From positions 1-33,331 of the IMG/VR virus record IMGVR_UViG_3300010885_010563: a stretch of 33,331 bases of DNA; one strand, 5' to 3'. Shown piece by piece: positions 1 through 5,749 of the stretch (the first letter of the stretch is position 1; each line of letters starts with the position of its first letter). The translations under genes and the position numbers were made by a program. The notes below the pieces were generated by a model. The model made no database searches. It saw only the letters and a list, made by a program, of their open reading frames with translations, and was not told where the DNA came from. The DNA is from a virus.

Positions 1-123
1 GGATCGTGCATTGTTGCAACTTCCATTGCTCTTAGCGCGGATAAGTCGTGATTCTTATTCCAGTCTGGATTGTATTGACTGTTGGCTAAAACACCGATTG
101 CTAAATCTGCACCAGAACCAATA
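1..123. repeat. Terminal direct repeat, left copy
   Basis: The first 123 bases are identical to the last 123 bases of the window. The repeat lies inside an open reading frame that is continuous across the join, so it most likely marks the overlap of a circular assembly and not a biological terminus. The unique genome is then 33,208 bp. Confidence 0.97.
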
Positions 124-488
124 GCCCAATAAGGTTTAGCCGATAACACGCTCAGGTTCTCGCTTACTAAGAATGATTGACCGTGCGTTACGAGCAAGCA
201 CTCAGCATCCATCTCGCTATCTTTTAACACATCGTCAATAAGAGTTATGACGTTAGTAACGATCCACTTCAACCATTCGCCAGACTTAACTACATCATCT
301 GGTGGCTTTGGGTATTCGATTAAATACTGCAACTGATCACAGATTCGAGCATTACCTGCGACACCGATTAACCAAGAATCTTGTTGCACAATCTTAGACA
401 TATCTGGATGTATTAGATCGCTTGTTATTCCTCGATCTGCTACTAATGTTGTTGAGTTATTACCGCTTGTTGTGATGATCGTAGTCAT
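1..488 (-). CDS. HslV/proteasome-like Ntn-hydrolase peptidase, N-terminal 162 residues
   Basis: This is the 5' part of a 184-residue protein whose last residues are encoded at 33142-33208. The length is close to bacterial HslV (about 175 aa). The protein starts MTTIITT, so Met removal would expose a threonine as in proteasome-family peptidases. Asp18 in the motif VADRGI and Lys32 in MSKI correspond to Asp17 and Lys33 of the Thr1-Asp17-Lys33 catalytic triad. WLIGVAGN (39-46) and YWAIGSGADLA (120-130) are further hallmarks of the fold. From family knowledge it would be an oligomeric threonine peptidase. No HslU or other AAA+ unfoldase is encoded by the phage, so any ATPase partner would have to come from the host. 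No clear Shine-Dalgarno sequence precedes the ATG. A standard prohead protease is present elsewhere, so capsid maturation is an unlikely role. Confidence 0.8.
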   Translation of the reverse strand, partial: MTTIITTSGNNSTTLVADRGITSDLIHPDMSKIVQQDSWLIGVAGNARICDQLQYLIEYPKPPDDVVKSGEWLKWIVTNVITLIDDVLKDSEMDAECLLVTHGQSFLVSENLSVLSAKPYWAIGSGADLAIGVLANSQYNPDWNKNHDLSALRAMEVATMHD

Positions 489-501
489 ACACAAAGTCTA
501 A

Positions 502-621
502 TCAGTTGTATTCTCTTTCTGATGCTTCCAACGCTTCCTCTAACCACTTAATGTATAACTGATGCGTTCCTAAGTTGCTTTTCATCTTGGCAATAATCTC
601 TGCCAGTCTTTGTTCTAACAC
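502..621 (-). CDS. 39-aa charged helical protein, GTG start
   Basis: A short frame begins at a GTG codon two bases after the stop of the HNH gene. The overlapping sequence GGAGTAATAGTG supplies a GGAG ribosome-binding site five bases before the GTG, which is why this start is chosen. The product is rich in Glu, Lys, Leu and Ile (LEQRLAEIIAKMK at the N-terminus, WLEEALEASERE near the C-terminus) and probably forms one or two amphipathic helices. No function is recognised. It lies between the HNH nuclease and the Ntn peptidase and is probably co-translated with them. Confidence 0.6.
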   Translation of the reverse strand: MLEQRLAEIIAKMKSNLGTHQLYIKWLEEALEASEREYN

Positions 622-623
622 TA

Positions 624-902
624 TTACTCCCAACTATTCTTTAGAAATCCCTCAGCCTTACCTTGTGCGGGATTCTGTGTAATAAATGTATGACACGGTC
701 TGCAAAGTAACGCTAGATTTTTACGATCGGTAATGCTTCCACCTCTAGCACGTGTCTTAATTTCGTGTACGTCAGTCGCGTAAGCAACGGCGCAACGCTG
801 ACACGGTGGAAAGTCGCGCAAGAGTTCCGCCACGAGTTTCCGCCGTTCAGTTGCGTAAAGGTTAGCCATCTTTTTAGATCGCTGCCTTATCGGTTTAGAC
901 AT
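624..902 (-). CDS. HNH endonuclease
   Basis: The 92-residue protein has a basic N-terminus, a zinc pair CxxC at Cys34/Cys37, the ββα-metal core VHEI with His46, NLALLC with Asn62, and a second pair CRPCH at Cys67/Cys70/His71. This order is typical of small phage HNH nucleases, which nick or cut DNA with one divalent metal. Its start overlaps the end of the upstream zinc-ribbon gene by eight bases. In many siphoviruses such a nuclease sits near the terminase and assists packaging. Here it lies at the early-gene end, although on the circle only about 3.5 kb separates it from the terminase genes. A second HNH protein is at 32825-33142. Confidence 0.85.
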   Translation of the reverse strand: MSKPIRQRSKKMANLYATERRKLVAELLRDFPPCQRCAVAYATDVHEIKTRARGGSITDRKNLALLCRPCHTFITQNPAQGKAEGFLKNSWE

Positions 903-1158
903 TAAACACGGTGTCCCGAACTATCGCTTCACATCTGTTGCGCATCATTTCCATTCCCATCTTTATATCGGGTTCAGAGTGACTTAACTGAATGTCTTTA
1001 ATTCTTTCTAGTAACGTGTCGCGGTATGCAATTAAACTTTTATTGCGATAGCAACTTGGACAAAAGAAATAACGCCGATCACGTTCAATAAACTCCCACC
1101 AATAATCTATTTCTTTTGATTCTCGCTTACAGCCGTTGCATTTAGTTTTCAAAGCCAT
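895..1158 (-). CDS. Hypothetical zinc-ribbon protein
   Basis: The 87-residue product has two CxxC knuckles (CNGC near residue 8 and CPSC near residue 34) about 25 residues apart, separated by an aromatic stretch, which suggests a single zinc ribbon. The C-terminal half is predicted helical and charged. The ATG follows AGGAAGT. It overlaps both neighbours (17 bases upstream, eight downstream), consistent with an early operon of accessory genes. No family is recognised, and a nucleic-acid or protein adaptor role is only a guess. Confidence 0.7.
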   Translation of the reverse strand: MALKTKCNGCKRESKEIDYWWEFIERDRRYFFCPSCYRNKSLIAYRDTLLERIKDIQLSHSEPDIKMGMEMMRNRCEAIVRDTVFNV

Positions 1159-1333
1159 ACTTCCTATCTAACTTATGAGCAATTGGTGTTTCGCTTTGTA
1201 AATCCTCGAACGCAAAGTTTCTAAAAAAATCTCTGTCCGATAATTCTCTGTGCTTGTTCGCTAACCAATAACCGTATCCAAAAGAACACGTTGTAATTAG
1301 AACTGTTAGTGCGATAGTTATGAATGTTGGCAT
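1142..1333 (-). CDS. Small single-pass membrane protein
   Basis: The 63-residue protein has one N-terminal hydrophobic segment (about residues 4-24, FITIALTVLITTCSFGYGYW) followed by a charged cytoplasmic-type tail. A good AAAGGA ribosome-binding site precedes the ATG. The same AACAAAGGAAAAAGAAATG start region is seen at 7555, which suggests a duplicated initiation signal. It lies downstream of ssb. No function is recognised; it could be an early membrane protein acting on the host envelope. Confidence 0.65.
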   Translation of the reverse strand: MPTFITIALTVLITTCSFGYGYWLANKHRELSDRDFFRNFAFEDLQSETPIAHKLDRKYGFEN

Positions 1334-1358
1334 TTCTTTTTCCTTTGTTAGTTGTGAC

Positions 1359-1727
1359 TTACAGCCACGGATCGTCTGTTGGTGTTGTTACTGCTTTTGT
1401 TCCTTTAACAACTGCTGCAACTTCCTCGGCAAGAATTTCTACACTCTGTCGTTCTACGCCGTTCTTGTCCTCATACTTGCTGATCTTAACTTTGCCGACA
1501 ACTAAAATGGTTTGACCTTTCTTAAATTGATCGCCTGCTGCATCGGCTAATCCTCGCCAAACAATAATGTCAAAGAAAGATGTGTCACCATCTATCCATT
1601 CGCCGTCTTGTTTCTTTCGTTCGTTACAAGCGATGCGCATTTTGCATCGGCTAATTCCGTTTGCTGTAACTCCGAAATCTGGTTCAAAAACCAAATTACC
1701 TACTGCTGTGATTGTTGGTAGTGCCAT
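1359..1727 (-). CDS. ssb: Single-stranded DNA-binding protein
   Basis: The 122-residue protein is a compact bacterial-type SSB with an OB fold. It opens with ITAVGNLVFEPDF, continues with MRIACNER and FDIIVWRGLAD, and has the strand pair ILVVGKVKISKYEDKNG. The C-terminus is short and acidic-aromatic (DDPWL), analogous to the DDDIPF tip that recruits repair and replication partners in bacterial SSB. It would coat ssDNA during phage replication and recombination. It starts after AGGAAAATAAA and follows the WhiB gene directly; RusA and a Rad52-like annealing protein are encoded just upstream, so this is a replication/recombination cluster. Confidence 0.93.
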   Translation of the reverse strand: MALPTITAVGNLVFEPDFGVTANGISRCKMRIACNERKKQDGEWIDGDTSFFDIIVWRGLADAAGDQFKKGQTILVVGKVKISKYEDKNGVERQSVEILAEEVAAVVKGTKAVTTPTDDPWL

Positions 1728-1728
1728 T

Positions 1729-2058
1729 TTATTTTCCTACTTCCTGTTTGCGTTCCCGATAAGTTCGAGATCGTTTTGCTGTTGATGTTTCAACTTGAAA
1801 CATACTTTTGTATTGCTGATCTATCCTTACGGGCGTGATCCTAAAAAACTTGCGCAAACTTTCGCGTTCGGTTTCGTTAGTTCCTGCCCAATAACCGCTT
1901 ACCTTGACGTGCAAAGCGTATTCTAAACAATCATCCATTATCGGACAATTCATACAAATTCTTTTCAAGGTTCTAGCAACAGAATGTTTCATTTCACCTA
2001 CTGGAAAAAACAATTCAGGATCGATGCTTGTGCAATTTGCTTGTTCGGTATTAAACAT
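1729..2058 (-). CDS. WhiB-family iron-sulfur regulator, first copy
   Basis: The 109-residue protein has the four conserved cysteines of WhiB proteins, Cys9 and then CxxC with a third at spacing five (Cys35, Cys38, Cys44), followed by GYWAGTNETER, a variant of the G(V/I)WGG turn. A basic tail is suited to DNA contact. Known WhiB proteins bind a 4Fe-4S cluster and act on the principal sigma factor. The start is set at the ATG whose sequence overlaps the stop of rusA by eight bases; an in-frame upstream ATG would give a long overlap and an atypical extension. Phage WhiB proteins are known in actinophages (for example WhiBTM4) and can interfere with host WhiB function. Confidence 0.9.
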   Translation of the reverse strand: MFNTEQANCTSIDPELFFPVGEMKHSVARTLKRICMNCPIMDDCLEYALHVKVSGYWAGTNETERESLRKFFRITPVRIDQQYKSMFQVETSTAKRSRTYRERKQEVGK

Positions 2059-2461
2059 ATTCACGCACCACCAAAACGTGACAGCCCGCTTCCATTCCAA
2101 CTGGTGCGTATTGTTTTGTTGCTGTTATCGCAATGATTAACGCATCATCGGAATACAAACCACCAGTCTTTAATCCGTCACAAGTAGATCGAATTAGTTT
2201 GTCAAGATCGGGTTTTACGCTTGGAAACTCTCGCTTAACACTCTTAGGTCGTGGCAAATAAAACGATAAACACAATTCGATGGGATCAATTATCATTTCC
2301 CATTTCTTTGTTTCCTTTTCTTGTATCGTTGTTGCGTGTACGGCTGCGCGCCACGGTTTAACTTTCGCTGACGATTCCCACATCACTACACGACCGTTTA
2401 CCACGCGACCAGTTTTAGAACCTTGTGGTGCTGGTTCGCCCGCTATAAAGAAATTGCCCAT
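2051..2461 (-). CDS. rusA: RusA-like Holliday junction resolvase
   Basis: The 136-residue protein shows the RusA pattern: N-terminal PQGSK, FYLPRPKS (67-74), and KPDLDKLIRSTCDGL in which Asp85 and Asp87 match the catalytic pair of E. coli RusA, followed by YSDDALI where Asp105 or Asp106 supplies the third acid. RusA dimers cut four-way junctions, so the likely role is to resolve branched replication or recombination intermediates before packaging. It overlaps the upstream 69-residue gene by 19 bases and the downstream whiB start by eight. Confidence 0.9.
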   Translation of the reverse strand: MGNFFIAGEPAPQGSKTGRVVNGRVVMWESSAKVKPWRAAVHATTIQEKETKKWEMIIDPIELCLSFYLPRPKSVKREFPSVKPDLDKLIRSTCDGLKTGGLYSDDALIIAITATKQYAPVGMEAGCHVLVVREYV

Positions 2462-2652
2462 AAAACTTTATCGATTTCATTGACTGTCGCGCACGGTGCT
2501 TCCGTTCCGCAAGTCGGACAAATGTTATGTTCGCAGGAAAGATGTAAATCAAGAATTGCAACCAACGCGTGTTTCATTGCTAATCGGCGTTCAACATTCG
2601 AATAAAAAATGTTCTGATCAACTTTAATTAGGTTTTTATTTTTCTTTGACAT
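2443..2652 (-). CDS. Hypothetical small CxxC protein
   Basis: The 69-residue product has a helical middle (VERRLAMKHALVAILDLH) and a cysteine cluster CEHNICPTCG plus a further Cys in the C-terminal third, suggestive of one zinc site. A clear AGGA ribosome-binding site lies seven bases before the ATG. It appears to belong to small proteins often seen in early regions of actinophages, but I cannot assign a function. Its tail overlaps rusA. Confidence 0.65.
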   Translation of the reverse strand: MSKKNKNLIKVDQNIFYSNVERRLAMKHALVAILDLHLSCEHNICPTCGTEAPCATVNEIDKVLWAISL

Positions 2653-2660
2653 TACATTTC

Positions 2661-3032
2661 CTATTCTCTGTGTCCACAGTTAGAACACGTGTGTTGTTTC
2701 TTACTACGATGTGGTGCGGTTTCTCTTTCGTTTACAAATTCGGGTAGGACATAAATCTGGTGTCTGCCACGCTTTGTAATAAGTCGCTCAACAAATCCAC
2801 CCTCGTGCAAGATCGATGGAATTGATGAATACGTTTGATGTTCTAGATTGTGTAAGTGTCCCCACTCACGCGCCGTTAATCCGTCAGAACCTGTGAACAA
2901 CAAATCCGACATAAACAACATTTGCATCTTAGAAGTTAAACCCGATTCATCGTTTGCAATTGCGCGTTCGTAACTTGTCTGTGATCCTGACCAGCCTGAT
3001 GTTCCAGCGTAAGGTAAATAAGCGTTACTCAT
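2661..3032 (-). CDS. Winged-helix DNA-binding protein with C-terminal zinc knuckle
   Basis: The central part of this 123-residue protein (about residues 48-98) reads as a winged helix: a helix, GLTAREWGHL, a second helix HQTYSSIPSILHEGGFVERL, and a wing RGRHQIYVLPEF. This is like MarR- or replication-terminator-type domains used by phages. The C-terminus carries CSNCG, half of a zinc site. It may be a transcription or replication regulator. It sits between a small membrane protein and the rusA cluster. Confidence 0.6.
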   Translation of the reverse strand: MSNAYLPYAGTSGWSGSQTSYERAIANDESGLTSKMQMLFMSDLLFTGSDGLTAREWGHLHNLEHQTYSSIPSILHEGGFVERLITKRGRHQIYVLPEFVNERETAPHRSKKQHTCSNCGHRE

Positions 3033-3165
3033 TATTTGTCACGATCCTTAAAGTTCCGTTGTTCTCTTTCGGTAAGACTTCACGAACTGCGAAAGCAACT
3101 GACATCAGCAACATTCCAAAGAACCCACCAAGCAAAAATAAAACTGCACCTAATACGAATGTCAT
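3025..3165 (-). CDS. 46-aa membrane protein
   Basis: A short frame begins at an ATG overlapping the stop of the Rad52-like gene (ATGA) and ends eight bases into the next gene. Residues 1-27 are strongly hydrophobic (TFVLGAVLFLLGGFFGMLL and on), giving one transmembrane helix with a glycine-rich stretch, followed by a short polar tail. The overlaps on both sides and the clean hydrophobicity support a real gene. Function is unknown. Confidence 0.6.
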   Translation of the reverse strand: MTFVLGAVLFLLGGFFGMLLMSVAFAVREVLPKENNGTLRIVTNNE

Positions 3166-3725
3166 TTAACTAACTCCGATTTCTTATTATCAAAGATGAT
3201 TCTCAAATTCCGCTTTTCATTTTCCGTATAGTTCGCATTTTGTATTTCAGGAACTAACAATGAGAGTTCTATAAAATCAACCGCGTTCTTAATTCGTTCG
3301 ATCATCTGCATTACTTCTGGTGATGTTGGCTGTGGTTTGTTGTCTTTAGGCGTGTCTATAACAGGTGTTTCTTTAGCCCATAGATCGAGAGCAACGCCGA
3401 ACCTTAATGCAGCAACACGGATCGCATTGCCGATCGCACCTTTCTTGGCATCGAACTTATCCCTGCCCTGTGGTTCGCCGTATCCGTAACGGGTAACACC
3501 GCAGACGGTTAATTTAATCCACAGCCCGCCGTTTTCATCGAACTTCGGCAAACCCGATTCATCAAATGCAACTGGTTCCCAATTCCAAGATGGATCAACT
3601 TGTAACAGTCGATCCGTTACCCAAGCGTGGCTGACGTAATCTAACTGCAATCCACCTGTCGGTAGTTTCTGAATCTTTTCTTTTCCAAATGGTGCGCGTA
3701 ACGCATCCTGTTGTTCTTGTTTCAT
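3162..3725 (-). CDS. Rad52/22-like single-strand annealing protein
   Basis: The 187-residue protein contains the core of the phage Rad52/Rad22 group: LDYVSHAWVTDRLLQVDPSW near residues 28-47, GLWIKLTVCGVTRYGYG (about 67-83), and AIGNAIRVAALRFGVALDLW (about 96-115). These proteins form rings that anneal complementary ssDNA and promote strand exchange with SSB. SSB and RusA are encoded 1-2 kb downstream, so the phage has its own annealing and junction-resolution pathway without a RecA. The C-terminal 60 residues are variable and probably a partner-binding tail. It overlaps both neighbours by four bases. Confidence 0.8.
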   Translation of the reverse strand: MKQEQQDALRAPFGKEKIQKLPTGGLQLDYVSHAWVTDRLLQVDPSWNWEPVAFDESGLPKFDENGGLWIKLTVCGVTRYGYGEPQGRDKFDAKKGAIGNAIRVAALRFGVALDLWAKETPVIDTPKDNKPQPTSPEVMQMIERIKNAVDFIELSLLVPEIQNANYTENEKRNLRIIFDNKKSELVK

Positions 3726-3943
3726 CCTTGATCCTTTTCCCTTTGTATTTTTGTAATCGATCGCTTGAGATCCATCACATCTTGCCTGCTTAACTTTTTA
3801 CTGTCGAATGGTTTGCCTAAAAGTGCGGACATAAATTCGACTTGAAATGCTGGATGCGTAATCCCTAGATGAACCAGCATCTTTTTTAGTTCGTGCTTCT
3901 CATCGATTCTTGCGCGCTCTGCGCTAAACGGAACGAATCCCAT
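3722..3943 (-). CDS. Hypothetical 73-aa protein
   Basis: The start is placed at MGFVPFSAER because a GAGG sequence lies seven bases upstream, and the ATG comes two bases after the stop of the preceding Cys-rich frame. The product is basic and helical (ELKKMLVHLGITHPAF, SRQDVMDLKRSITKI). Its stop overlaps the start of the Rad52-like gene. No family is recognised; the position suggests an accessory of recombination. Confidence 0.55.
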   Translation of the reverse strand: MGFVPFSAERARIDEKHELKKMLVHLGITHPAFQVEFMSALLGKPFDSKKLSRQDVMDLKRSITKIQREKDQG

Positions 3944-3945
3944 AA

Positions 3946-4071
3946 TCAATCCTCGCAATCTGCTGGTGATTGGTAATCGCATTTTTCGCATTGGTAAAGA
4001 TAACAATCATCGTGTTCGTCACAATCAAGCCACTTAACGCTTTGATCGCAATGTTTCATTTCGGTGTTCAT
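3946..4071 (-). CDS. 41-aa Cys-rich mini-protein
   Basis: This short frame starts at an ATG that overlaps the previous stop (TAATG) and ends two bases before the next start. It has six cysteines (8, 17, 23, 28, 31, 39) among many acidic residues, including CEKC, which suggests a small zinc-binding knuckle. The tight fit between two genes and the cysteine spacing support translation. Function is unknown. Confidence 0.5.
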   Translation of the reverse strand: MNTEMKHCDQSVKWLDCDEHDDCYLYQCEKCDYQSPADCED

Positions 4072-4196
4072 TAGTTACCACCTAACGCAAACCAAGTTCC
4101 GATAAATAAAATCCAGCCGATCCCGATCACGGCAAACGCGGTTAAAAGATTCCCGATAAATCGTGCGCGTGGTGTCCAGTTCCAGTCAGTCTTCAT
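4071..4196 (-). CDS. 41-aa single-pass membrane protein
   Basis: The start MKTDWNW is chosen because AGGAG sits six bases upstream; the ATG lies within the last codons of the upstream Cys-rich gene (11-base overlap). A hydrophobic helix spans about residues 15-38 (LLTAFAVIGIGWILFIGTWF). The N-terminus is basic. Its stop overlaps the start of the next small frame as TAATG. No function is recognised. Confidence 0.55.
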   Translation of the reverse strand: MKTDWNWTPRARFIGNLLTAFAVIGIGWILFIGTWFALGGN

Positions 4197-4398
4197 CGCT
4201 GCTCCTGACGTATTCATAAAAGTCCTGATGTGTCCATTGATCGCAGTTCTTGCAAAAAGGTGTGCAGTTAGCGGTACAGCATTCGCAGAATTCGATCGTG
4301 TCAAATAACTCACCGTCATATGTCATTGCTTCGACTTTTACGTTTGGATGTTTTGGGCAAACCATTTCATCGCTTGGAAGTAGGTGTAGTGACTTCAT
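4186..4398 (-). CDS. 70-aa Cys-rich zinc-binding protein
   Basis: The start MKSLHLLPS uses the ATG overlapping the upstream stop (TAATG) with AGGTG just before it; a longer in-frame reading would run through the preceding gene. Seven cysteines in the order CPKH, CECC, CTPFCKNC suggest a double zinc site. The tail is acidic. It follows two paralogous small genes and belongs to the same early operon. Function is unknown. Confidence 0.6.
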   Translation of the reverse strand: MKSLHLLPSDEMVCPKHPNVKVEAMTYDGELFDTIEFCECCTANCTPFCKNCDQWTHQDFYEYVRSSDED

Positions 4399-4673
4399 TA
4401 TGCACCTGCTGTTGTTGAATCGAAGTGAATTGTTAGTTCTTTGTCTTGGGTTCTTGTCGTTGCCCACTTAAGACTTCCCGAAGTCTGCGACATTCCAACA
4501 CCGATTATGCCAACTGGTGTGTCGCTGTCGTAACTTTCCGATCGAGTACGAACCGTCACTTCAAAATCTTTTCCATCTGCTGCGTAAGTAGAAAGAGTTC
4601 TGATCAGTTCCATTGCTTTTTGTGGTGTTAGAACTAACTGAATGTCATTAGTTGCTGTAAGAGTTGTTGTCAT
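4398..4673 (-). CDS. Hypothetical protein, paralogue of its upstream neighbour
   Basis: The 91-residue product shares an N-terminal pattern with the gene at 4676-4921: a short strand IQLVLTP, a helix containing MELIRTLSTYAADGK, then a β strand. Both proteins end in Gly-Ala, or Ala-Gly-Ala. This looks like a tandem duplication that has diverged. Its last codons GGT GCA TAA double as the ribosome site of the next gene. The fold is probably a small α/β protein, and the function is unknown. Confidence 0.65.
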   Translation of the reverse strand: MTTTLTATNDIQLVLTPQKAMELIRTLSTYAADGKDFEVTVRTRSESYDSDTPVGIIGVGMSQTSGSLKWATTRTQDKELTIHFDSTTAGA

Positions 4674-4675
4674 TG

Positions 4676-4921
4676 TTATGCACCTTGACTAAAGATTGTT
4701 GTTACGTTGTTATCAACATCAGTTGTTTGAACTGAAAGAAGTTCAACATTGTTCGACTGCATTCCGCTATTAACTAAAACGTTTGCGCGATCGTTGCTTG
4801 ACCATAAAGTAATCATTGTGTTCTTACCCTGTGCTGCGCTCTGAGTTAAGTTTGCAACAAGTGTCATAATTTCTTTTGGTGTAAGACTTACCTGAATTGC
4901 TGCGTTTGTTGGTGTATTCAT
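4676..4921 (-). CDS. Hypothetical protein, first of a duplicated pair
   Basis: The 81-residue protein begins with IQVSLTPKEIMTLVANLTQSAAQGK after a short leader, aligning with the downstream paralogue. A strong AAAGGA site and a hairpin-bearing leader precede the ATG, and this is the first gene after a 137-base intergenic region, so it probably heads a transcript. The C-terminus Gly-Ala-stop (GGTGCATAA) provides the initiation region for the next gene, whose ATG is two bases downstream. No function is recognised. Confidence 0.65.
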   Translation of the reverse strand: MNTPTNAAIQVSLTPKEIMTLVANLTQSAAQGKNTMITLWSSNDRANVLVNSGMQSNNVELLSVQTTDVDNNVTTIFSQGA

Positions 4922-5058
4922 TTGCTTTTCCTTTGTTCCTAGAACCGCGGGGTGCGGTTCGCTATAAGTGCAACTCTAAAGTGTCGCACCGACAAAAAAC
5001 GCCATTTCAGCAAAAAGTTTTATAACATTTAGATAACGGGATTTATCGAACAAATGTT
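4922..5058 (-). promoter_or_regulatory. Degenerate copy of the repeated promoter-leader element
   Basis: This 137-base gap has no gene. On the minus strand it holds AATGTTATA with a following TTTTTGCT (about 5010-5030), then CGACACTTTAGAGT, then a 7-bp hairpin (GAACCGC/GCGGTTC at 4942-4960) and CAAAGGAAAAGCAA before the ATG at 4921. The order matches the three clear copies at 7971-8042, 18847-18918 and 21629-21702, but the -35 and -10 hexamers are poor, so which subsequence is active is uncertain. Confidence 0.5.
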
Positions 5059-5400
5059 CTAATTTGTCCACGCCGTGATGCGTAGGAATTTGCGCCTGTG
5101 TAAGCGATCCTGCGGAACTTTTCCAGACTTCACTAAGGTAACTCGATCATCTGGTGTTAAGCCACCCCACATACCGAATTTCTCATTGATCCCGATCTCA
5201 AGGCACATACCTACCACGGGACATTCCTCGCAAACTTTCTTAGCGATCGCGTACAGGTGCGGTTCGTCATTCTCTGGGAAGCACAGATCAGACGGGTATT
5301 CGATACAGGCTGCGTGATGTTGCCACGAATCCGTAGGTGAACAGATCAGACACATACCAGAGTCTAACCATTCCTCGTGGTCGCAATCTTTTATAGCCAT
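5059..5400 (-). CDS. WhiB-family protein, second copy with extra N-terminal Cys motif
   Basis: The 113-residue protein carries a WhiB core: Cys32, then CEECPVVGMC (Cys57, 60, 66) and GMWGGLTPDD with an intact GMWGG turn. A 25-residue N-terminal addition contains CDHEEWLDSGMCLIC (Cys6, 17, 20), an additional possible metal site not present in the first WhiB copy. Cys40 replaces the usual Phe of the DLFFP motif. The tail is basic. It probably modulates the host sigma factor or antagonises a host WhiB. It lies between the helicase-loader candidate and the duplicated pair of small genes. Confidence 0.9.
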   Translation of the reverse strand: MAIKDCDHEEWLDSGMCLICSPTDSWQHHAACIEYPSDLCFPENDEPHLYAIAKKVCEECPVVGMCLEIGINEKFGMWGGLTPDDRVTLVKSGKVPQDRLHRRKFLRITAWTN

Positions 5401-5407
5401 CAGATCA

Positions 5408-5749
5408 TTATGACGGCAGTAAACCCCGTTTAACTAATTCGGCGCGCACGTTCTCTGGCATCCCGTTACCGCGTTTTGATTCTAACTGTCGCTCTGTCAT
5501 TTCTTTTTCTTGCCTGTATCGCTTTTCTGCTTTCCACGGCACGGATAAATCCGCGGGCATTATTACATCAGATTTATTCTGATAATGCTTTTTCAATGAT
5601 TCGATCGCAAACTGTAATGGCATTTCGATATCTAAAATCCCGCACCAAGCATCTGCCATCGCCGACTTCTCTGCATCAGTCTTACGAGATACACGCGGAT
5701 CAATCACCGATGCCATTACCAAAATTTGTAAGACTTCTGCGCGGTTCAT
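5408..5749 (-). CDS. Possible helicase-loader-like replication protein
   Basis: The start MNRAEVLQIL overlaps the stop of the replication initiator gene as ATGA, so the two are coupled; an upstream in-frame ATG is not preferred. The 113-residue product is helical, with LVMASVIDPRV, a segment ADAWCGILDIEMPLQFAIESLKKHY and VIMPADL. This arrangement resembles small proteins encoded next to initiators in actinobacterial phages that are sometimes likened to G39P-type helicase loaders. The assignment is by position and pattern, not by a diagnostic motif. Confidence 0.5.
   Translation of the reverse strand: MNRAEVLQILVMASVIDPRVSRKTDAEKSAMADAWCGILDIEMPLQFAIESLKKHYQNKSDVIMPADLSVPWKAEKRYRQEKEMTERQLESKRGNGMPENVRAELVKRGLLPS

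Noticed and set aside
1-123. True direct terminal repeats as physical genome ends
   Set aside because: The repeat is short, interrupts a conserved gene in the middle and is of the order of an assembly overlap. No packaging-site features are visible around it.
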